DNA of 64,000 bases from Bartonella sp. HY038 (GCF_014117425.1 NZ_CP059725.1:3112001-3176000), one strand, 5' to 3'; positions 37,876 through 47,379 are shown, counted from the first letter of the stretch. Numbers and translations are program-made. Notes: generated by a model from the sequence alone, not told the origin.

Positions 37876-37971
37876 TAATAGGCAAGGGATTAAAATTGTT
37901 GTGCGCTGTAGTGTTAGTGAACATCATCGCCATTACAGGCGCTTATTACCCGCATTGTTATTAGCCAATAA
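37876..37971 (+). pseudogene. Decayed second copy of the serine hydrolase C-terminus
   Basis: A 20-nt stretch at 37933-37952 is identical to 36080-36099 in the hydrolase gene, and translation continues as LQALITRIVISQ then TAA, against LQALITRVVINAG in the intact gene. Upstream the match weakens, but the codon pattern AL-xxxx-TS-x-P (from 37903) mirrors ALTVVVTSDP, and an IVV segment mirrors FVV. Several stop codons interrupt it and about 12 codons are missing. It is therefore a diverged remnant of a paralogous hydrolase. Confidence 0.7.
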
Positions 37972-38041
37972 CAAAATAGAAAAGCACCAATCAATAAAGA
38001 TTGGCGTTATTTGGTTAAAAATTGGCATCAAATTTTAGCGT

Positions 38042-38617
38042 TTAAAACGCAGTAGCCGTTTTTGTCGCTGGAACACTTTGGTGTAATGGCCAGCTTTCTT
38101 CAATAATATATGGGCCACCACCCACCAGTTCTCGTGATGACATTAACACAAAGCGCTTTGCTTCAAATGTGTCGGTTAAAAAGCCACCGCGCTCGGTCAA
38201 ATATTTAATAAGATCATCAATTTTGCTTTGCCGCACATGGGCAAGGGTAATATGGGGAGTAAAACTGCGCTTATTGCGCTCCAACGGCAGATGACGCAAT
38301 TTTCGTCCTATAGTTTCGTGCAAGGTCATCAAAGCAGGGTTCGCTTCAATCCCCGCATAAAGTGTACTTGGTTTCTTGCGGGTAAATACATCAAGTCCGC
38401 GTAAGCGAAGGTTAAAACGTGGCAATTCTACCCGATCAAGGGCGTGAACAATTTCATCGGCTATATGCGCTTCAACATCGCCAAAGAAATTTAAAGTGAT
38501 ATGAAGGTCGCCATTTTCAAGCCAGCGCGCACCGGGCAAACCACCACGCACAAGCGATAAAGAAGAAGCAATATTATGGGGAACTTCAAGTGCTGTAAAA
38601 AGACGTGGCATTGTCAT
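38042..38617 (-). CDS. thpR: RNA 2',3'-cyclic phosphodiesterase
   Basis: A 191-residue member of the 2H phosphoesterase (LigT/ThpR) family. The two HxTx motifs are HITLNF (residues about 44-49) and HITLAHV (about 126-132). Family marks also include MPRLFTALEVP at the start and LPGARWLENGDLH. It opens 2',3'-cyclic phosphate RNA ends. AAGGAGATGACA precedes the ATG, a strong ribosome site. It is a single gene with 375 bp of non-coding DNA upstream. Confidence 0.92.
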   Translation of the reverse strand: MTMPRLFTALEVPHNIASSLSLVRGGLPGARWLENGDLHITLNFFGDVEAHIADEIVHALDRVELPRFNLRLRGLDVFTRKKPSTLYAGIEANPALMTLHETIGRKLRHLPLERNKRSFTPHITLAHVRQSKIDDLIKYLTERGGFLTDTFEAKRFVLMSSRELVGGGPYIIEESWPLHQSVPATKTATAF

Positions 38618-38992
38618 CTCCTTATCACAAATCCAAAGAGTTGAAGACCGAGTTTTTTGATACTTGGTATGACATTTTTGGTCAACATTTGGATCGGCAA
38701 TCGGGTTTTCAAATCGGATGGCTTAAAATTGCGCATCAATATGACAAAATAAAGTATGGCTGTGGATAAGATAGTCAATATAGAAGGTATCATATAGATT
38801 AAAGGCGCAGCCTTATCATATTTTACAATGAAAATGCTGTCTAACAGTTTGATGTTATATATATGTATATAAATCGCCGTCACTCATCATTTGGTGGGCG
38901 CATAAAGAAAGATAGCATAAAAAATAGCGGTAAAACATGTCATTTTTTTGTTCAATATGGGCGTATTAGCTGCAATATTGCTTTGATAAAAG
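38618..38992. other. Intergenic region upstream of thpR
   Basis: 375 bp between two minus-strand genes. A minus-strand open frame of 89 codons (38614-38883) reads as AT-rich hydrophobic text without family features and was not accepted as a gene. A single perfect DnaA-box 9-mer (TGTGGATAA, 38761-38769) is present but isolated. Confidence 0.4.
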
Positions 38993-39607
38993 CTAGTTAA
39001 ATTTGCGCATTGTTAATTTTTGCTCTGCAAGGGCTGCTAAACGATAATCATTAATTAAGTCATTTAATTTATCGCGCCCCATATCAAGGCGAAAATTAAG
39101 ACCTGAAACTTTAAGCATTTTACGCTTTTCATCATAATAGGACGCAGGGCGGCATTTTTCATTTAAAGCGGGCAAATATTTCTCATCAATGTCAAACTCC
39201 ATAACCACAGTAATATTAAAGGCATTGGATTTTGTCGCATTAATTTGAAAATCTGTTATACCACGCCATGGCAAGGGTGTTTGAAAAACACTTGTTTCAA
39301 GCCCTTGCGGGGTAAGAACGAAAAAAGGCGTGCGGCGGCGTAATAATGCGCGGGTAAACAAGGTAAATAGCACAATAGCAAAGCCTACCAAAAAAATGAC
39401 GCTTAAAACCTTGCCGATTAAAAATTCTTGTATGGCGAGCGATATAATAGCGATGCCAAACATCAAAAATGCCGCAGGAATCATAACACCACCTTCATTG
39501 ATGGTAACGGTCTGGTTGGCCTTTTTGATCATATCCTGTAGCTTGCGCTTGTCGTTGGGGACCTTAAGGTCTGACAGTTTATTAGATGGTTTAAATGTAT
39601 CGCTCAT
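38993..39607 (-). CDS. Hypothetical membrane protein with two helices
   Basis: A 204-residue protein: a hydrophilic N-terminus of about 42 residues, two adjacent transmembrane helices (about 43-62 and 66-88), and a C-terminal cytoplasmic domain beginning RRRTPFFVLTPQGLETSVFQTPLPWRGITDF. That layout (two helices, then a short PH-like domain read as strand-rich text) is shared by many small bacterial membrane proteins of unknown function. I recognise no named family. The gene is single; promoter signals were not evident. Confidence 0.7.
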   Translation of the reverse strand: MSDTFKPSNKLSDLKVPNDKRKLQDMIKKANQTVTINEGGVMIPAAFLMFGIAIISLAIQEFLIGKVLSVIFLVGFAIVLFTLFTRALLRRRTPFFVLTPQGLETSVFQTPLPWRGITDFQINATKSNAFNITVVMEFDIDEKYLPALNEKCRPASYYDEKRKMLKVSGLNFRLDMGRDKLNDLINDYRLAALAEQKLTMRKFN

Positions 39608-39705
39608 GAGATGTCGTTCCGCAAAGGCTTTAAAGATCTATCAGTCAGTACCCCAAATGCGCGCAAATTACTATCACCTCTATTGACGCAGCCTATAGTT
39701 TTTAC

Positions 39706-40170
39706 TCAATATTGGGATGATTGTCTTTGTGTCAAAACCGATCTTATCGAAAAACTAGATTGAATGTGCATAACCCCAGGCAAGCGTGACAATATTTGCT
39801 TATGGATGATTTCATAGGCGGCGGCATTTTCCGCCTCTGCCCGTAACCAATAATCGGCGCTACCTGCCATAAGGTAGCATTCCTTTATTTCTGGATGGCG
39901 GCGCACTGCATTTTCAAACTTTTGCAAGAATTCTTCACTTTGGCGCTCTAGAGTAATTTGAACAATAATATTAAGGCCTTCGTCATTGCCAACTTCACCA
40001 ATAATGGCGGTATAGCCGCGTATAACTCCCGTTTCTTCTAATATTTGCACGCGCCGCAAACAGGCTGACGCCGACAAGCCAACCTCTTGGGCAATACGGG
40101 CATTGGTCATGCGCCCATCTCGCCTTAATGCTCTAATTATATTACGATCAATGGCGTCGAGATGAAACAT
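39706..40170 (-). CDS. Lrp/AsnC-family transcriptional regulator
   Basis: A 154-residue regulator: the helix-turn-helix is in LDAIDRNIIRALRRDGRMTNARIAQEVGLSASACLRRVQILEETGVIRGY (residues about 4-53), followed by the RAM ligand-binding domain with HPEIKECYLMAGSADYWLRAEAENAAAYE. It is divergent from alr-dadA, whose products degrade alanine, so it is probably the local alanine-responsive activator (the AlaR/DadR role). That link is inference from position. Start MFHLDAIDRN at ATG 40170 is the usual Lrp start; the longer frame is rejected. Confidence 0.9.
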   Translation of the reverse strand: MFHLDAIDRNIIRALRRDGRMTNARIAQEVGLSASACLRRVQILEETGVIRGYTAIIGEVGNDEGLNIIVQITLERQSEEFLQKFENAVRRHPEIKECYLMAGSADYWLRAEAENAAAYEIIHKQILSRLPGVMHIQSSFSIRSVLTQRQSSQY

Positions 40171-40332
40171 AGCAATTATCTTTTTGTTTTTCGCAGTTTC
40201 TAATAATATTGATGCATAATTCGTATAATATTTTATATTTAAACACAACATTCGAATAAAATTGGGCTATTATTAGTTTAGGGCGTGGTGCTCATGAAAA
40301 TAATAGTCTGTCACGGGTCAGGCAGGATAGTT

Positions 40333-41481
40333 ATGGGCACAGAATTAGAATTCGATCAATCAGCGGCAGATATGGATGAGTTGATGGAACTCTCTGCGGG
40401 GGGAGTTTTGACCATTGATCTCAATGCGCTGGTTCATAACTACCGAATTTTGGTCCGGCAAGCTTACCCGGCCAAAGTTTCGGCAGTTGTGAAAGCCAAT
40501 GCCTATGGTATTGGTGTTGATATTATTGCCCCGCCGCTTTACCGGGCTGGGGCGCGTATGTTTTTTGTAGCGCAAGCCAATGAAGCTATTGAATTGCAAA
40601 CGATTTTGCCAAGCGATGCCCAGATTGCCGTCCTTAATGACATTCAACCAGGTTTTGCCCCTATAGCTGCGGAACGCGGAATTCTTCCAGTTTTAAATTC
40701 GCTTGATTCTATTTTAGAATGGCAAGCACTTTGTAAGAAGTTAGATAAAAAATTACCGGCATTATTACAGCTTGATACTGGCATGAGTAGGCTTGGGCTT
40801 GATGAGCTAGAATTTGAAATTTTGGCGGATAATCCTGAAATATTTGAATATGCTGATATAAAATTCATAATAAGCCATTTGGCTTGCGCTGATGAACCTG
40901 AAAACCTTGCTAATTTTGATCAATTAAACCGTATGAAGGCAATGCTAGAGCGTTTGCCGAAAACTCCTGTTGCTTTGGCTAATTCTGGCGGTGTTTTTTT
41001 AGGGCCAGATTTTCGCTTTCAACTGGTGCGGCCTGGCCTTGCATTATATGGCATTGACCCAATGGGCGAAACCGGTAAATTTTTGCGCCCTGTGGTTAGT
41101 CTTGAAGCCTGCGTTATTCAACAACGCTTGGTAGGGGAAGGTGTGCGGGTTGGTTACGGCGGCACTTATGTCACCAAACGTCCAAGCCGCTTAGCAACAA
41201 TTGCTGTTGGTTATGCTGATGGCTGGCATCGTTGTCTTGGCGACAAGAGTGCTGCCTATTTTAGCGGTATTCGTTTGCCAATCATTGGCCGTGTTTCAAT
41301 GGATTCAATGACCATTGATATAACTGATTTGCCAGAGGGTAAGTTAAAACGTGGCGATTATGTCGAACTTATTGGTAAACATCAAACTATAGACGAAGTG
41401 GCAAAGGATGCTGGAACCATTCCATATGAAATATTGACGTCACTTGGACGGCGTTATGAGCGGCGTTATATTTCAAATTAG
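40333..41481 (+). CDS. alr: Alanine racemase, catabolic type
   Basis: A PLP enzyme interconverting L- and D-alanine, about 382 residues from ATG 40333. The PLP lysine is in SAVVKANAYGIG, the phosphate-binding and dimer regions are LQLDTGMSRLGL and FRFQLVRPGLALYGIDPMG, and the catalytic Tyr region is VGYGGTYVTKRPSRLATIAVGYADG, followed by GRVSMDSMTIDITD. AGGA at 40324-40327 is 5 nt before ATG 40333, preferred over ATG 40294. The dadA gene follows and an Lrp regulator is divergent, so this is likely the catabolic DadX-type enzyme. It could also supply D-alanine for peptidoglycan if no second copy exists. Confidence 0.93.
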   Translation: MGTELEFDQSAADMDELMELSAGGVLTIDLNALVHNYRILVRQAYPAKVSAVVKANAYGIGVDIIAPPLYRAGARMFFVAQANEAIELQTILPSDAQIAVLNDIQPGFAPIAAERGILPVLNSLDSILEWQALCKKLDKKLPALLQLDTGMSRLGLDELEFEILADNPEIFEYADIKFIISHLACADEPENLANFDQLNRMKAMLERLPKTPVALANSGGVFLGPDFRFQLVRPGLALYGIDPMGETGKFLRPVVSLEACVIQQRLVGEGVRVGYGGTYVTKRPSRLATIAVGYADGWHRCLGDKSAAYFSGIRLPIIGRVSMDSMTIDITDLPEGKLKRGDYVELIGKHQTIDEVAKDAGTIPYEILTSLGRRYERRYISN

Positions 41482-41603
41482 GAGGCATTAAAAATAACGC
41501 CAGCCAATTGCGCAAAGCGCCTTGGGTTTCGTTCTATAAATCATAAAACTTATTTTGACTGTCATAGTTATAAATGCAGCAATATATAAAAGGGGAAATG
41601 ATT

Positions 41604-42857
41604 ATGAAAGTTCTTATTTTGGGAAGTGGCGTTATTGGTGTTAGCTCAGCTTGGTATCTTAGCAAGCTTGGCCATGAGGTCACCATTATTGACCGTGAAA
41701 GCGCACCGGCAGAAGAAACAAGTTTTGCCAATGCAGGTCAAGTGTCTTTTGGCTACACAACGCCATGGGCAGCCCCCGGTTTGCCGCTTAAAGCAATGAA
41801 ATGGATGTTTCGCAAAAACTCGCCATTGATTATTCATCCGCGTCCTAATCTTGATATGGTTCGCTGGTTGTTTGCTATGCTTAGTAATTGTAGCGAAGAC
41901 AAGTATAAAAAAAATAAAGCTTTAATGATCCGCGTTTCTGATTATAGCGCGCAATGCCTTAAAGAATTGCGCGAAGAAACCAATATCCATTATGATGAAC
42001 GTATGCGTGGGACGATACAGCTTTTTCGTGATCCTCATCAATTAGAGGCAGTGCAAAAGGATATTGATGTTTTGCGTGCTGATGGCGTCAATTTTGAAAT
42101 GTTGGATGCCAAAGGTTGTATCGCCATTGAACCAGGTTTAGCAGATCTTGGCGATAAAATTGTTGGTGGCTTACGTACGCCCGATGACGAAACTGGCGAT
42201 TGCAAAATTTTCACTGAAAAATTAGCGAAACTCTGCCAAGAAAAAGGCGTCGAGTTTTTATTTAATACCGATATTCACTCCCTATTGCGTGATGGTGATA
42301 GAGTGATTGGCGCCCAAACATCCAAGGGGCGTTTTACGGCTGATGCGGTTTTGGTGGCCCTTGGCTCCTTTACGCCGTTTTTGTTAAAGCCGCTTGGTCT
42401 TTATGCGCCAATTTATCCAGTAAAAGGCTATTCGATTACCGTGCCAATTATTGACGAAGCAAAGGCACCAGTATCAACGGTTATTGACGATATTTACAAG
42501 GTGGCCGTTACTCGGCTTGGGGATCGCATTCGCGTTGGCGGTATGGCAGAGGTTTCTGGCTATAATCTCACCTATAAAGAGGCGCGGCGTAATACATTGC
42601 AAGAAGCCCTGCATTTAATGTTTCCAGGTGCTGGCGATTCATCGCAAAGCGAATTATGGTCGGGTCGTCGTCCAGTTACGCCCGATAGTGTGCCAATCCT
42701 TGGTGCAACGCCATTTAAAGGACTTTATTTAAATTCCGGCCATGGCACGTTAGGTTGGACAATGTCAACAGGCAGCGGTAAATTCCTTGCCGATATTATT
42801 AGTGGCAATCGCCCCGACATTGACCCAAGTGGGCTTGATATTTCTCGTTATGCTTAA
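41604..42857 (+). CDS. dadA: D-amino acid dehydrogenase
   Basis: A 417-residue FAD-dependent membrane-associated dehydrogenase that oxidises D-alanine to pyruvate and passes electrons to the respiratory chain. The FAD site is VLILGSGVIGVSSAWYLSKLGHEVTIIDRE at the very start; TSFANAGQVSFGYTTPWAAPGLP and GRRPVTPDSVPILGATPFKGLYLNSGHGTLGWTMSTGSGK are family hallmarks. AGGGG lies 8 nt before ATG 41604, so this start is preferred over ATG 41598 and 41574. With alr it forms the alanine-degradation operon. Its stop is 31 nt from the convergent hmuT stop. Confidence 0.95.
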   Translation: MKVLILGSGVIGVSSAWYLSKLGHEVTIIDRESAPAEETSFANAGQVSFGYTTPWAAPGLPLKAMKWMFRKNSPLIIHPRPNLDMVRWLFAMLSNCSEDKYKKNKALMIRVSDYSAQCLKELREETNIHYDERMRGTIQLFRDPHQLEAVQKDIDVLRADGVNFEMLDAKGCIAIEPGLADLGDKIVGGLRTPDDETGDCKIFTEKLAKLCQEKGVEFLFNTDIHSLLRDGDRVIGAQTSKGRFTADAVLVALGSFTPFLLKPLGLYAPIYPVKGYSITVPIIDEAKAPVSTVIDDIYKVAVTRLGDRIRVGGMAEVSGYNLTYKEARRNTLQEALHLMFPGAGDSSQSELWSGRRPVTPDSVPILGATPFKGLYLNSGHGTLGWTMSTGSGKFLADIISGNRPDIDPSGLDISRYA

Positions 42858-42887
42858 AATGTAAACTTAGATTAATTGGCTTTGACG

Positions 42888-43775
42888 TTATTGATATAGG
42901 TGTTTTGCTAGTTCAAGAGCTGCTTTTGCAGTTCTTGGGCCAAAATTCATCAAATAAAGAGCTTCCATGCTAAAAAAAGCTTGGTTTTTGCCGGCTGGAG
43001 TTGAGCGCAGTGCAGGCACAGATAATATTTCTTCACTTGTTACCGCCATGCCATTATAATTCATTGTTAAAATAACATCAGGAGCAAGCTCAATAATTGC
43101 TTCATCATTAATCAATTTATAGCCGTCATATTGCACAGGATTTATACCACCGGCTAAATTGATCATGCCATTTGCGCCGGTGTTTTGTCCAGCTGCCATG
43201 ATCCGGCCATTGCGAACAGACATTATAAACAATACACGTTTTTTTTGTTCAATTTTATTGACGTAATTCGTTAATTCATCAAACTGACGGTTAACACTTT
43301 CTGCAAGTGCCTTGGCCTCATTCTGTCTGTTTAAGTATTGTCCGAGTTCTTGAATTTTTTGCATAACGCTTTTTTGCGAAAATTCCTCGTCAATAATGAT
43401 GAGTGGAACCGATGATTTTTTTAAAAGTTCAATTGATGTCGCTGGCCCACTTCCCTTGGACATAATAATTTTTTGCGGATTGAGTGATAAGATGCTTTCT
43501 GGTGACAAGGCGCGCATAAAGCCAATATCAGCAATCGCTTTTGCTTGTTCTGGATAGGTTGAAGCGGTATCACGACCAATAATTTCATCGCCAGCGCCCA
43601 AGGCAAAAATTGTCTCAATAAGGCCTGAACCAATAACCACGAGCCTTTCATTTACTGGTTTTTCATTTATTAGGGTTTCGCTTAACTGATCAGGTTCGGC
43701 ACTGTTTGCCAAATTGACCTGAAAAGTTAAAAAAGCCGATAGCAGTAAAACAATGCGCAATAAATATTTTATCAT
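42888..43775 (-). CDS. hmuT: Heme ABC transporter substrate-binding protein
   Basis: A 295-residue periplasmic binding protein with signal peptide (MIKYLLRIVLLLSAFLTFQVNLANSAE). Family marks are RLVVIGSGLIETIFALGAGDEIIGRDTASTYPEQA and IGFMRALSPESILSLNPQKIIMSKGSGP, matching HmuT/HemT-type heme binders with the conserved Tyr in the TSTYP-like segment. It captures heme delivered by HmuR. Its ATG overlaps the hmuS stop by 4 nt, so the genes are coupled. The permease and ATPase (hmuU, hmuV) that should follow are absent; dadA converges directly. Confidence 0.9.
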   Translation of the reverse strand: MIKYLLRIVLLLSAFLTFQVNLANSAEPDQLSETLINEKPVNERLVVIGSGLIETIFALGAGDEIIGRDTASTYPEQAKAIADIGFMRALSPESILSLNPQKIIMSKGSGPATSIELLKKSSVPLIIIDEEFSQKSVMQKIQELGQYLNRQNEAKALAESVNRQFDELTNYVNKIEQKKRVLFIMSVRNGRIMAAGQNTGANGMINLAGGINPVQYDGYKLINDEAIIELAPDVILTMNYNGMAVTSEEILSVPALRSTPAGKNQAFFSMEALYLMNFGPRTAKAALELAKHLYQ

Positions 43776-44683
43776 TGTTTGCTTATCCCATATTGGTTGG
43801 TAATCTCATCAAAATAGTCTTCGACCGATACGTCAGCCAAATCCAAGCTTATTTCACAAGCTTCGCGATTATCGCTGCTTTTTGCATTTAAGAATAATCT
43901 CTTATTATCTTTTTTAACACTTAATTGGCATTGGCTGATATCTAGATGAAGGTTAAAACTGCCATCCATAATGTTAAACCATGTTTTTATAATTTTAAAA
44001 TTATGGATGATACCGCTAAAGCTCTGACAGCAGCTTTGATTGCATATTTTGCAATGAAATATAAGCCCTTTTTGAATTGAAAATTCTATTAAAGATTTTA
44101 AAAATTCATGAGTGACCTGTTTGTCTTCTATTGTTGGTTTTGGTTGACTATTGCTTATTTCATCGACTGACGGATTGTTTGGCAAGGTCTTATTGCTTCG
44201 TAAAGACTCAATCAAATCTTGCCATGCTTGATGATTGGAATTTGGTTGTTCAAATAATTTTAATACCGCAATCCCTAGATTATCAAATATGGCTAAACAA
44301 GAATAGCTTTGCCCATCGATGATTTTGGTTTTAAAAAACATACGATGACATTGATTTTTTGAAAGTGATAAATTTATATCGCCGAAGGTTGTGATAATCC
44401 CTTGCTGATCATCAAAGCCGTCAAAACAACCACGCAATTGGTGGACTGCATAATCATTGCGCGTGATAATCATGATCGACCCCAATTGGTTGAGCATGGA
44501 GAGAAGCAAACCAAGATTGGGGACGAATTCTTCAAATTGAGAGATAATGCTATAGGCGGTAAAAATATCTGCTTCGGTTATACCATTTTGTTTGGCAAAA
44601 TCGCGCTCACGAATAAAGCCCTTTGATGTTACAACTGAAGCTTCAAAGCGTGAAATCAGCGCTTGTGCTGTTTTTTGATTCAT
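43772..44683 (-). CDS. hmuS: HemS/HmuS-like heme-handling protein, divergent and short
   Basis: A 303-residue cytoplasmic protein between hmuR and hmuT. The first half (LLLSMLNQLGSIMIITRNDYAVHQLRGCFDGF) and the second half (IIKTWFNIMDGSFNLHLDISQC) each recall one of the two repeats of HemS/ChuS, which binds or degrades heme. It is about 50 residues shorter than typical HmuS and has an unusual Cys-rich segment, FHCKICNQSCCQSF (about residues 215-228). The axial His of classical HmuS could not be located with confidence. Assignment rests on context plus partial motif match. Confidence 0.7.
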   Translation of the reverse strand: MNQKTAQALISRFEASVVTSKGFIRERDFAKQNGITEADIFTAYSIISQFEEFVPNLGLLLSMLNQLGSIMIITRNDYAVHQLRGCFDGFDDQQGIITTFGDINLSLSKNQCHRMFFKTKIIDGQSYSCLAIFDNLGIAVLKLFEQPNSNHQAWQDLIESLRSNKTLPNNPSVDEISNSQPKPTIEDKQVTHEFLKSLIEFSIQKGLIFHCKICNQSCCQSFSGIIHNFKIIKTWFNIMDGSFNLHLDISQCQLSVKKDNKRLFLNAKSSDNREACEISLDLADVSVEDYFDEITNQYGISKQ

Positions 44684-44746
44684 AATTTGGTTTTGCCTAA
44701 CTTTGATGAAAACAAATATTTTTAGCCTTAGTCAATTCTTGTAAAA

Positions 44747-46918
44747 TTAAAATTCTTGTACAAAAGAAATTTTAAAGTTACGGCCTGGCTCGCTATAATA
44801 GTCTTTCTTAAAGTTTGAAAGGGCGGGCATTTCCACACTATTCCAATAGGTTTTATCAAAAATATTATAGATTCCAGCTTGTAATCTTGGACCCTTTTCA
44901 CCAATTGGACGCCACCATGCTGTCACATCAAAGACAGCAAATCCGGGTACAACTGCATATTGTGAATTAGCGGCGACCTTGTCGCGTTTTGCAGCTGCAG
45001 TCATAAATAATTCTGCGCCCCAATTCTCTTGTTGATATGCAATACTGGAAACGGCTTTAAATGGTGGAATAGAATTTAGATATTCGCCGGTTTCTGTATC
45101 TTTACCTTCCATATAAGTAAGAGCAATATTTGCCTGCCAATTATGGGTGATCTGCCATTGGCCTTTTGCTTCAATGCCGGAAATTTTTACCCGTGATTTA
45201 TTAATATAAGCACGTTGCCCACGAATATATTCACGCGTTGGCGCCAACTCTATATAATCAATAAAATTCTTATAGCGATTGGTGAATAAACCAAGGGAGC
45301 CATTTAGAGTTTCATTGCCGTATTTTAATCCAATATCATAGCCATTGCCTGTTTCTGCTTTTAGGGCAGAATTACCGATAACGTGATAAATTCCAGGATT
45401 GGTATAATCAAGATAGAGTTCTGTTACACTTGGCGCACGAAAACTTTGTGCCCATTGTGCATAAAACATCAAATCATTATTGGCTTGCCACTCAGCCCGA
45501 AGCTTTGGTGAGAACCGTGATGCGTTATTTTTTTCAGGATAGCCTTTAAAGGATGGATTAACTTCAAAGCTGGCCGTTTTTTGCGGATTATGCTCATACC
45601 AGTCAAAGCGTCCACCGGGGGTAAGCCGTAACCGATTATCAAAAAAGCCGATTTCATCTTCTATAGAAAAGCCAAAGCTTTTGCTTTTGGTGTCGGGTGC
45701 ATCGGATTGGTTGGTGTGGAGCATCCGACATTGTAAATAAATACCAGTGTGGGGTGGTGGTGGACAACTATCACTTCCGCTAGCATATTGTTGGAATTTT
45801 GATGATGAACCATCGGCCAAAAAGCGGAAATTATGGCTTATTGTGCCGGTTTCAATCTTCTTTTCGCCCCTTAAAGTAAAGCCGTAATTTTCATCTTTGA
45901 TTTCATTATTTCGCCTAAAATCTCCCTTCGGCACCACAAGGCGTTGAGCATGAGATTCAATATTGTTTTCTTGGTTTTGCCAATAGAAAACCGTTGCAAA
46001 GCGGTCAAGAAATTGTTGACCATCACCATAATAATCATAAGATAAAGAAAAACGATCACGACGATTTTTCTGTTCTTGCTCGGCAGTACCAGCCTGATAG
46101 GTGACAGTTGATTGGTTGTAAACATCAATATTACGATCTGATCTGAAGCGCTCAGCAGTAAAACCAATTTTATGATTAGGATTAATATAGTGATTAAGCT
46201 TAAATAGAAGATTATTTTGATCGTAATTTTCGGGATTTTCAAAAACGCGTGCCGTGCCATAGCCACCGCCTTCGCCATTATTGCGGCGCTGCTTACCGTC
46301 AACATATCCGCCTTGCAACATAACATATGTATTTTGCGCCTTAACTGCAAAGGCTTGGTTTATATGCCAGCTATTATCCGATGAGTCATAAGACCCCTTG
46401 GTGATGGAACCCCAGTTCTTATTATTTTTAATAAGATCTTCGGGATTGATGGTTTGCAGCATGACAATGCCGCCTAAAACACCCGAGCCATAAAGACTTG
46501 AATCAGAACCGCGACCAATATCAAGCGAGGTTAATGCACCAAAGTCAAAGGACGATGGGCCACCTTTAACACCGCGTGAAATGTCGTTTAACCACGGCAT
46601 TGGAATACCATCGATAGTGGTTAAAACGCGGTTACTATCAAGGCCACGAATGTTAAAACTATTATTTTGACGGTTGTAATTAATCAACGGGTCCAAGCGA
46701 GAAATATCACGGACATTGTCCACCTGTTTGGCGCTTATCTCTTTGGCTGAAATCTTGTCAACCAATATATCCTTATTATTAGGATTATTATCAGCCTGAA
46801 TTACAACCGTATCTAACTGTTCATGTTCTAAGCTTTGCGCATTCGCCGCGGTGTAATGAAGGCAAAAAACAGTTGAAGTTAACATTAAAGTTCTTAAAAT
46901 CTGATTTTTACTTTTCAT
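44747..46918 (-). CDS. hmuR: TonB-dependent heme/hemoglobin receptor
   Basis: An outer-membrane receptor of about 723 residues. ATG 46918 starts a good signal peptide (MKSKNQILRTLMLTSTVFCLHYTAANAQ); the TonB box is LDTVVIQAD. The plug contains VRDISRLDPLINYNRQNNSFNIRGLDSNRVLTTIDGIPMPW and GSDSSLYGSGVLGGIVMLQTINPEDL, the pattern of the hemoglobin/transferrin/lactoferrin receptor family. The barrel ends GRNFKISFVQEF with terminal Phe. The classical FRAP-NPDL heme signature appears as FRAPSVTELYL. It heads the hmuR-hmuS-hmuT unit. Start sites further upstream lack support. Confidence 0.9.
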   Translation of the reverse strand: MKSKNQILRTLMLTSTVFCLHYTAANAQSLEHEQLDTVVIQADNNPNNKDILVDKISAKEISAKQVDNVRDISRLDPLINYNRQNNSFNIRGLDSNRVLTTIDGIPMPWLNDISRGVKGGPSSFDFGALTSLDIGRGSDSSLYGSGVLGGIVMLQTINPEDLIKNNKNWGSITKGSYDSSDNSWHINQAFAVKAQNTYVMLQGGYVDGKQRRNNGEGGGYGTARVFENPENYDQNNLLFKLNHYINPNHKIGFTAERFRSDRNIDVYNQSTVTYQAGTAEQEQKNRRDRFSLSYDYYGDGQQFLDRFATVFYWQNQENNIESHAQRLVVPKGDFRRNNEIKDENYGFTLRGEKKIETGTISHNFRFLADGSSSKFQQYASGSDSCPPPPHTGIYLQCRMLHTNQSDAPDTKSKSFGFSIEDEIGFFDNRLRLTPGGRFDWYEHNPQKTASFEVNPSFKGYPEKNNASRFSPKLRAEWQANNDLMFYAQWAQSFRAPSVTELYLDYTNPGIYHVIGNSALKAETGNGYDIGLKYGNETLNGSLGLFTNRYKNFIDYIELAPTREYIRGQRAYINKSRVKISGIEAKGQWQITHNWQANIALTYMEGKDTETGEYLNSIPPFKAVSSIAYQQENWGAELFMTAAAKRDKVAANSQYAVVPGFAVFDVTAWWRPIGEKGPRLQAGIYNIFDKTYWNSVEMPALSNFKKDYYSEPGRNFKISFVQEF

Positions 46919-47008
46919 CTGGAATGTCCATTCTCTTGTGCATTTATACATCAATAATATTGGATATATTTTTTCTTACATAAATTTTTTTTATATTAAA
47001 ATAAGCTT

Positions 47009-47026
47009 AAATTCTATTTTGAATTT
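47009..47026. promoter_or_regulatory. Palindrome upstream of hmuR, candidate iron-regulator site
   Basis: AAATTC-TATTTT-GAATTT is an 18-bp dyad with 6-bp arms located about 90 bp before the hmuR start. It loosely recalls Irr-type iron control elements but does not match their consensus fully. Its link to iron control is inference. Confidence 0.35.
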
Positions 47027-47379
47027 TTTTATTATAATATATGAATGTAAGTAGATTTATATCTCGCTAACAAACATGAGTTTGTATGTCAAGTTATTAA
47101 TAACGTAAATTTGATTAAAAGACCGCATCTTTGCACAAAGAAAAATTTTCTTCGTGGCGCAACATGGCTGTTAGGTGTAGTTAAAATGGATTGGTAATTT
47201 GAAACCATAAACGTAGCAATTTAAGGTTAAACGTCTATCGGGTTAGAGGCAGGCGTTTATTGACCATGAGTTTAAACTCAAGTGCCTGTTTTAGTTTTTC
47301 CACTATAATTATCCCGCATTAACTCAAATATCTTGGATTATCAATTATTCAAAAATACCGCTTGCTTTTTTCGCAAAAA

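Noticed and set aside
38761..38769. Perfect DnaA box TGTGGATAA as evidence for oriC
   Set aside because: A single 9-mer; about 0.5 occurrences are expected by chance on two strands of 64 kb, and there is no cluster or AT-rich unwinding element beside it.
38614..38883. Minus-strand open frame of 89 codons upstream of thpR
   Set aside because: AT-rich, hydrophobic text without family features or a ribosome site; thpR has its own strong ribosome site within the end of this frame.
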